A DNA stretch of 64,000 bases from Anaeramoeba flamelloides (lineage: Eukaryota > Metamonada > Anaeramoebidae). This document shows positions 56,690 through 64,000 of the stretch, piece after piece (the first letter of the stretch is position 1; every line of letters begins with the position of its first letter). A model generated the notes under the pieces. The model searched no databases and was not told where the DNA came from. It worked only from the letters and a program-made list of their open reading frames with translations. The stretch is from contig JANTQA010000026.1 of assembly GCA_027625915.1 (NCBI GenBank), forward strand, positions 1,302,001 through 1,366,000. Reading direction: 5' to 3'. The translations under genes and the position numbers were made by a program.

Positions 56690-57180
56690 GTTGCGAAAAA
56701 TTTTTTGTATTGCAAGATCAATAGTCACTTGGATAAAACGTGTTATTATAAGATAATTAAAACTGTGGAAATGATTGTTGAGAAATAATATTGATTTCTA
56801 TTGGAATTACATTCGATCTTTGATCTTGAAATTTGATTAATAAATACGAAAAATTTTCACTTCATTTTCATTTCCTTTTTCAAATAGAAACCAAAAATCC
56901 CAAAACACTTCTTTTGGGGAGACTTGATTTCTAAAAAAAAAACTATGTAAAATGAATTGAAAATTGTTCCCTGTTTATTATGCAAATACCAGTAGAAGTT
57001 CAAAATGAACATTGTTGTTTTTCTCTATGTGTACCTAAGAATTTGATTTTTTCAATTTTTAAGAAAATCTATTGATTAATGAGTATTATTTCAGACGGAT
57101 ATCAGAAATTCTTTGATGTTCATTATTCATTTTATTTCTGATTTGTTCTTCAGAGGTCAATTATATAAAATAATTTGTAT
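56690..57180 (+). repeat. Dispersed repeat RB, copy 2, with about 160-bp insertion
   Basis: Aligns with 23335-23640 before about 56850 and after about 57010. The extra segment contains CTTTTTCAAATAGAA and ends TTATGCAAATACCAGTA. Both of its ends match solitary fragments elsewhere (1300-1400, 15725-15840, 48018-48045), so it is a small mobile or repeat unit of its own. Confidence 0.55.
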
Positions 57181-59410
57181 TTGAATAAATGTTGGTTCAC
57201 TTGGACTGAAAAAAAGTTTAGTTCTCATATTTTTTTTTATTATTTTGATTTTTTAAGCTTGACACCAACTTGAAATAGAAATTGGCAATTATCTAATAAT
57301 AAATACTATAAAATTATTATAAAAAAATATTTTTGAGTATTTTTATCATATAAGAAATTTTATATAACAACTGTAATTGATAAAAAATTTGAATAAAATA
57401 AAGATTGGATATTTATACAGTTCAATAACCAAACGTTAGCTTTAAATAAAAAATGATGACAAAAACAAATTCACAATTTAAATTTGTAAAAAAAAAATGT
57501 TTCTCAAATACAAGGTAAAATTTAGAGATAAAATTTTTTTCACTTTTTGTCTATTTCATTATTATTTTTTTTAATGGATATTGAGTAAATTTCAATGAAA
57601 GTTTGAATTTGATATTATTTTATTGAAAATTAAAAAATAAAAAAATTCATTTACATATTTAACAGGAGTATTAAATAGTTGAATTTGTAGGAATTGGAAT
57701 ATTCATATAAAGAGATAATTCTTAAATTTTAAAAATCAACAACATAATTAGAAATTATTTTCTTATGGTTATTATCTTCTAATAGTTCTATCCACAAAAA
57801 AAATGTTCTTTGAAAAAAATAAATAAAAAATAAAAAATAACAAAATAAAAAAATAAAAAAAATAATAAATAAACAATTAACTTTAACTTTAATTTTACTT
57901 TTTTTGATTTAAAAAATTTAATTGCAACAATTTTCATTGTAACTATTGGGAAAATTAAAATTTTTTGTTAATTTATTTTTGTGTATTTTTCTTTTGGGGG
58001 TGGTTCTTATAGACCCCAAATACAATTTCCAAATAATAATACAAATACTGGAAACTTGGGTTCTTTTGTAGTGGGTCTACCCCGTTTGTTTACAAATAAA
58101 ATTTGATTTCAAGAAAAATTCCGAATTTAAAGGCATAAACTCTGAAATTGTTTTCTTTCACAATAGTTTACACAAACTAATTTTACACTCTGAACTTTGA
58201 TACTTAGATCCCTTTCAGAGCATTAGATTATATTTAAAGTCAATAAAATGTATAGAAATAATTGCATCAAAAAATATTGAATAATAATTTATTGGAAAAA
58301 AATTGATTGTATATTATTTGAAAATCCCAAGAAACTATTTCCAAGCATAATTGAAAATCAAAGGAGTATGAATATTTTCTGTCGTTATTTGTACAAAGAT
58401 GAGAAAATATGGAATATATTTTTCTTGAGAGGGTGATATTTATATCGCCTAGTAACAAAAATATTTTGCTTGTTGTCGAAACAATGAGTCAAATTGTTTG
58501 AATTATTAGTAGTTGAAATATTGTGGCTCTTCAAGAAAAAAAATAAAAACACAAAAAATTAACAAAAATTCTTTTTGAGTTTTTCATTCTTTTTTGATCT
58601 TTAAAGTAATACGAATTTTTATATTATTTAAAATTATTTTAAAATATGAGATTCTCGAAACAAAAAGTTATTGTTTCTAAATTTCAAATTTTTTAAAAAG
58701 TTATTTTCTTCATCCCTTTTAAACTGTCAAAATAGCTAACACTCATTAATAACAACACATTTTAAAATTTATTTTTTAATAAAAAAAACATAACTGGTTA
58801 ATTAAGATCTCAGAGAAAATTCACATTTCTTCTATTCCCCTGCCTATTATGTTTTTAATATTAAGACACCATTTCCAAGAACTAAGCTATTTATTTCTCA
58901 AAAAAACAAAAAAAAAAGAAAAATTCAATAATACTCATAAACCGTAGAGTATTATTAATTAAAGATCTTTTTTCGAGAAATAACCAATATAAATATGCAT
59001 AGAAAAAGAATTATTTTTTTATCCTTTTTTTTAGCTTAGGTTTCAAAAAAATAATAACTACATTACAAAAGATTTCACCATTAATATTATAATATACTCA
59101 TTTTAACTACAAATTGTTCAATCTTTTTTTTAATTAAAAATTAAAGATATAAAATTGAAATAAAATTAATTTTTATTTTGTAAAATTTTATTTAGATAAT
59201 TTAAAAATTGCTAAATGGATAATTACAGTTATTTTAAAAAAGTGCATACATAATGTTTGAGACATTAATTTAAAAACAGTTTAAAAGATGAAATAGAACA
59301 TTATATTGATCATTTTTTAAAACTTTTTGTTTTCATCTTGTTTAAAATGACTGTATTGATTAATTAATTATTTGGTAATAATTAAAATTTTAAATTCATT
59401 TGTTTCAGGA
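57181..59410. other. AT-rich intergenic stretch
   Basis: No gene in 2.2 kb. Near 57997-58085 is a GC-richer imperfect inverted repeat (GGTTCTTATAGACCCC .. GTGGGTCTACCCC). The rest is A/T runs. Confidence 0.45.
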
Positions 59411-59706
59411 TTATTTTTTTTTTTTTGATTTTTTTTTTCTTTTCGATTTTTCGCGTTCAAAAATTTTTTTGTTTATGGATTGTAAAGGTGCCAGCTCTGT
59501 CTTTTGAATCAATTTAAAATGTAAAATAAAAAAGAGAAAATGTTTATAACAGCTATTAAGATGGGAGTCAGCACCCAATTCTCTCATTTCATCAAAGTGG
59601 TTTGCATAAACATGGGCAAACACGCGTAAAAGTCTTTTAAAGATCATTTTTATATATTTTTTATAACTTTTGGGATATTTTTCATTTTCTGTTTGGGGGA
59701 ATATTT
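59411..59706 (-). CDS. MOB-family kinase activator, last exon only
   Basis: After a TTAATAG acceptor, the exon completes a split codon and reads IFPQTENEKYPKSYKKYIK, then MIFKRLLRVFAHVYANHF, then LGADSHLNSCYKHFLFFI and ELAPLQSINKKIFE. It ends in a Lys-rich tail and TAA. This matches the C-terminal third of MOB1/2/3 proteins (IFP..PFP.NF..V.K.IFKRLFRVYAHIYH; EAHLNTCFKHF; ELAPL), co-activators of NDR/LATS kinases in Hippo and mitotic-exit signalling. The coding sequence is intact over 97 codons, but the upstream exons with the zinc site are not recognisable between 59707 and 64000. Either they lie beyond the window, past the LINE-rich stretch, or this is an orphaned exon. The conserved ATG inside the exon is not the true start. 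Confidence 0.8.
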
Positions 59707-59816
59707 CTATTAATAATTTGTTTTATAATAATAAAAAGAATAAGTAATTTATAAATTGAAATTATCGTTATTATACAAAAATTTAAACCGAATTAAAATA
59801 AAGATTTTTTTTTAGA

Positions 59817-59873
59817 AAATATATTTTTTACTAGTAAATATATTTTTTACTAGTAAATATATTTTTTACTAGT
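59817..59873. repeat. Tandem repeat, 3 x 19 bp
   Basis: Three identical copies of AAATATATTTTTTACTAGT. It lies about 110 bp upstream (in gene orientation) of the MOB exon, within its intron. Confidence 0.95.
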
Positions 59874-62330
59874 AAAGAATAATAAGTTTTTATTTTTTTA
59901 TTTTTTATTATTTTTTTTCATAGGAGCGTGATTTAAACACTCCAGAATTAAAACTTTTTCGTTTTTTTTTTTGATTCACAAATGAGAAATTCTTCAAAAG
60001 AAAAAGAATTTCTTTATAATAAAATGATAATAGCTCAAGACTTCTTCAACCAAAATCAAGATAAGAAAAATAATCAAAAATTTATTTAAATAATAGGATT
60101 ATTTGGGATTGTATAAAAGAACTTGTATTTTTAGAATGAAGTTTCCGTATTTGTTACATTAAGATCTTGCTTGGGAAATTATTTGCTTAGATTTTTATGT
60201 ACAAATAGATGATTGATCAGTTGTTAAAGATTTCAAAATTCATTATTATTATTTAATTCCATTCTTTGAAGAAAAGAATTATTGAAATGTGAACTTTATT
60301 TCAAACAAAATTGAATTACATAATTGAGTTACGAGATAAAATTTATGATTCCCAAAACTTTAAGGGTTGAACTGAATATCAAAAAATGTTAAAGGTGTTT
60401 CCTAATACTTTTTGAAAATTTTTTGTTTTTTTGTCTCTATCTTTTATAAAACTTTTTAAAAACCAAAAATAAAGAAAATTTATAATCAGCCGAGAGAATA
60501 AAGTTTCATAAAAGTGAATCAAAATCTCTTTACGTTCACTCCAGGATTGGTTTTTAAAATTCATTTATATTTTGGGGTTTTCCATTAAAATGTGACAAAA
60601 TTGTAAAAACAGTTACTTGTTCACAAAAGACTTATTTTTTCGGCAATAAACACTTTTTCACAAATAAATAGTTTTTCGCCAAATAAGTGCCTTTTCACGG
60701 AAAGTCTGGGTTTGCATGAAGAAGTGATTTTTTTTTTTTTTGGAAAAGTATTTAATAGTGAAAAAGTTACTGTTTTTCTCAAATAAAACACATCTAATAA
60801 CAGGGTTTGTTGAAAAAATACAAATTCAATTTAAAGATCTTTTTTTTTCAGATCACCAATTAAAAAAAAATTATTTTCTTGTGAAATAAAAACCAAAATA
60901 AAAGCTTTTAAATTCTTAATTGTATCTTTATTTATACCGTTCAATAAAAATAAAATAGAAAAAAGTACAAGAAAAATTAATGTTTGATAAAATAAATAAA
61001 ATTCCAAATTTTGAGTCAAAAGTAAATATCAACATCAATTCAAAAAAATGTACTGAAATCAAGAATAGAAGAATTTTTTAAAAAAAGGTTTTTTATCTTT
61101 AACAAGTTAAATTCTCAAAAAGAAAGATAAATTGAGATTATTTTCTATTTTTTCCCTCGTTGAATTTTCTTTATATCGGGAAAAAGAGTTACAAAGGAAA
61201 AAGATCAAGAGGTTACTTGCTAATAAGGAGATACTTAAAACAAGAAAGTATGAGCAACTTATTATAAAATCGAAAAATGCAAATACAAAATATACAGAGC
61301 TAAAGCAAAAAAAATGAGATCAATAGTAAAAAGAAATTACAACAATTAAACAATTCTACCCCCAAAATTAGCATCCATGATCAATTATCAAATCGTACTT
61401 AATTAACCAAAAGTATCGTGGCTATGATTTTGGGAGACCTTAATTAAAGATGTTATTGATATTTTTTTTTTGATTTTTTTTTTTTGCTTCTCATAAACCT
61501 CCTTTTTAAATTTATTGTTTTTTTTTTTTTAAATTTTAATTTTTTTCTTTTCAATTTTTTAATTTTGCTTTTTAACCATAAAGAAATTTTGGATATGTCT
61601 TTCCCTTGAACAATTGTGGAATCTAAGATTTTACTCTTAAATTACCTTTGAGGAAATTAAAGTAAAAGGAAATTTAGACTTCTTCAAAATTTAAATAAAC
61701 AAGAAGAAAGAGAAATTTTCATTATATCAAAGAGTTCAATTAAAAAAAAAAAAACACCCATACTTTAGTATTGATATTTCGCTAAAATGTAAAGTTAAGA
61801 AAAGAAGAAGAAAAAAAAAAAAAAGATAAGAAGCACTTCAAAATATAATTTCACATCATCTGTTCATTGTATTGTTCGTATATCTTGAAAAAAGTTTTAA
61901 TAATTGAAAAAAATCCCCTTTTAGTATTGCAGATACTTTTGAAAAATGTTTTGGTTAGGTTACAATCAAATGTAGAATCTCAATATAGATAATAATATCA
62001 AAAGGTGTTTTTTTTTTAATGGCAGCATATAATGCTACAATAGACTGAGAAATGATAATTTACCCTTTGTTAATACTTTAGTTGATGAAAAGGATAGATA
62101 AATTTGTTAACCAAATCAAAACAAAATTCAAGAATTATTTTGATCTGATCATTTGCGATTTTACTTTGATTGTTTCTTTAAATTTTTTAAAAAACAAATA
62201 GTTTTTAAGATCAGGTTTTATGTTGATCAACAAAAATTTATCAACTCAAAAATTGTGATTAAATTTTTAATCACAATATTCGCAAAATTATCACAATTGC
62301 TGATGTTTCGAGTTTTTTTATTTGTGATCG
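59874..62330. other. Intergenic or intronic stretch
   Basis: No gene recognised. About 60605-60715 has a degenerate periodic motif (TTTTTCacAAATAAatAG and variants with TTTTCGCCAAATAAGTG). A Lys-rich frame at 61132-61317 is protein-like in composition (KELQRKKIKRLLANKEIL) but has no start or partner. Confidence 0.45.
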
Positions 62331-62760
62331 TTAATAAAAATCAAAATTGGAATTTAATCTATTAGTCATTTTAAAGAATGTGACAAAAAAGTTTTCAAAA
62401 GTATCTATTAAATGGATGACTAACTTTGATGGTCCTATTTTTAGTGCTCTATTAAAAAAAATTTTGTTCACACTTTTTTCAGAAATTAAGTATATTTTAC
62501 TATTTTGAAAAAATTTTAATTGTGGTAACCTTTCTGAAAAAAGATTTTTTGAGTGTAGCGGATATTGAAACTTTGAAATTAAAATATCTTTAGTTACTCT
62601 ATTGTTGAAAAGAATCAAAGTAAACCAGAGTTGAATCTTTAAAATTTGAAATATTTGAACATTTTTTTATTTATTAAATTTTTGGTTGTTTTGAATCTTT
62701 TTTTGAATCAAGAAATGTGTTTATACGAATAATTAGAATTAATCATTGAATAAAAACCAA
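62331..62760 (-). repeat. Long dispersed repeat RL, copy 2 (left part)
   Basis: Holds a 95-codon frame (62331-62618) resembling scraps at 46300-46460. The flank AAAGTAAACCAGAGTTGAAT is shared. Possibly the interior of a retroelement; no diagnostic motif. Confidence 0.45.
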
Positions 62761-62879
62761 AAAAATAGACTCCAGGAAAGGTGTGCATTTAAACAAATAT
62801 TTTCTTTTAGATGACCAAAAAAGAAAGATCACCTTTCCACAAAAAATTGATGAAATCAAGAATGAAAAAATATTTTCAA

Positions 62880-63060
62880 AGTAAACTAAATTTCATAATA
62901 AATGCCCCAATTGCTTTATTTATTTTTTTTTTACTTTTTTTTATTTTATTTTTAGATGAAAAACAAATATCTCTAGTGTATAGAATTGAATATTAAAATC
63001 GAAATTTTTTTATTATAATAGATAACTTCAATTTATAAAAATATTTATTTTCTTTTTTTT
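62880..63060 (-). repeat. Repeat RC, copy 3
   Basis: Reverse complement of the sequence at 32590-32790 and 53555-53725 (GCATTTATTATGAAATTTAG). It directly follows the 3' end of the LINE fragment on the minus strand. The + frame at 62811-62996 lies over it and is not a gene. Confidence 0.55.
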
Positions 63061-63061
63061 T

Positions 63062-63345
63062 TTTTATTTTTGAAGGGAGGAAATTAATTTCCTCTTACAG
63101 CCCTAATTTCTAAATTTTTGTTTAGAAATTTTAATAAAGAATCATAATTATCTTTTTCATTAACTAATGACAAAATAAATAATGAATCTTTGTTTCGAAT
63201 AATATCAAAGATATTATTCTTATTATTTTTGTTGATTTGAATTAGTTTTTTAATCCAAGTTGTTCGATTTTTTTCATAGGATGGGCAGTCCCATAAAAAA
63301 ATATTTATTTTCAAATTTTGATTTTTAAAGGGCCAATGATTTTGA
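63062..63345 (-). mobile_element. LINE-type retrotransposon 3' end
   Basis: The frame at 63084-63314 reads NIFLWDCPSYEKNRTTWIKK and later LKFLNKNLEIRAVRGN, then stops. Directly after the stop is a perfect stem (GAGGAAAT / ATTTCCTC), then CCCTTC and an A-rich tail. This is the cleanest of the three 3' ends in the window (others: 1728-2156 and 23643-24840). 5'-truncated. Confidence 0.6.
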
Positions 63346-64000
63346 AATGGAGTTTATATTTTTGAAGAAGATATTTCTTCTTTATCTTCTTAGTTTTAAT
63401 GATAACAAACAAGAGATCAATTGAATTTTTCCATCATTACTTTTTATTGTTTTTTGACAAATCTGTTTTCAAAATTTTGTTTTCAAATATTTTTTATTAA
63501 AATAAGCAACATCAAAGAATACTGTTTCAAAGATTAAAGTGAAAGGGTAGAATTCTCGGAATCAAAAAAACAGTTACAAAAGATACAACCAAAATAAAAT
63601 CAAAATTTATAAAAAATTTCAAACAGATTCCGAATTATTTTTAGTTCTCAAATTAATGGAAAATAAATAATTATAAAATCAAACGAATTAGTCCAATCAA
63701 TCTTTATTTATGAATATGAATTCAAAAAATATCCTATTTTTTGTAACCAAAACAAGAATTAGATGAATTAAATGAAAATTGGAATTAAAATTCATTTTGG
63801 AAAATTATTTAGAAATAGAAAGTAATTTGTTTCATCAAAGATTTTGCAAATAAAAATTTTTTCTCTGAAGAATTAAAAATAAAATCAAATAAAGAATAAG
63901 TCTTTGTTTAAAATATTACAGAAAAGATCACGAAATAAATGATTTTTTTTGTTTTTTTTTGATCAATCATTTCATATTTTTTGATTTCCATTTTTTAGTT
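63346..64000. repeat. Long dispersed repeat RL, copy 2 (right part), cut by window end
   Basis: 63590-64000 aligns with 46980-47050 plus 47475-47800 (AGAATTAGATGAATTAAAT, AAATATTACAGA, TCCATTTTTTAGT) and lacks the 47052-47458 insertion. It runs off the window. Confidence 0.5.

Noticed and set aside
61132-61317. Lys-rich 61-codon frame that could be a helical exon
   Set aside because: No ATG at the start, no acceptor or donor in phase, and no partner exon.
62811-62996. ATG frame directly after a TTCTTTTAG acceptor-like site
   Set aside because: Most of it overlaps repeat RC in inverted orientation; its helix is a run of T-rich sequence.

Overview
The window is very AT-rich (coding stretches less so), its genes are widely spaced, the introns that can be resolved are GT-AG, and the predicted proteins carry long Gln/Asn/Lys/Glu runs. 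Together with a protein set typical of eukaryotes (an FHA-AAA ATPase, a MOB protein, Abitram, an ABHD13/Bem46 hydrolase, a renin-receptor-like protein), this points to a nuclear contig of a free-living protist. A metamonad amoeba such as Anaeramoeba would fit the proteins' low-complexity style, but the sequence does not prove it. I found no rRNA, tRNA, CRISPR array or bacterial operon.

Layout. 1-3.1 kb: a LINE 3' remnant and a cluster of hairpins. 3.2-6.9 kb (-): a four-exon ABHD13/Bem46 hydrolase whose 2.4-kb intron holds a second hairpin cluster and a mariner-type MITE. 7-11 kb: dispersed repeats. 11.1-12.8 kb (-): an intronless secreted/membrane protein resembling ATP6AP2. 13-20.8 kb: repeats around a small partial gene at 17.7 kb. 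21.2-22.0 kb (+): a Lys/Asn-rich coiled-coil gene. 23.3-24.8 kb: a LINE fragment split by a hairpin element. 26.4-30.2 kb (+): a 1247-aa FHA-AAA ATPase. 31.0-31.3 kb: a third hairpin cluster. 33.6-36.8 kb (+): a three-exon Abitram/Simiate gene with nested repeats in intron 2. 40.3-41.3 kb: a dead Tc1/mariner element. 41.9-43.7 kb (-): an UNC93-like MFS transporter. 48.8-51.1 kb (+): a poly-Q multi-pass membrane protein. 51.5-52.3 kb: a foldback element. 54.7-55.2 kb: a decayed or intron-split membrane-protein gene next to a 1.5-kb inverted-repeat element. 59.4-59.7 kb (-): the last exon of a MOB-family gene. 62.3-64 kb: more LINE and dispersed repeats.

The host genes are unrelated to one another and form no pathway or cluster. 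The most unusual content is the repeat fraction: at least ten short families, mostly inverted-repeat elements, several with nested insertions, and a recurring cluster of 70-90-bp hairpins of two sequence types. The gene calls rest on motif recognition by eye. Identities and repeat boundaries were not computed and should be read as approximate.
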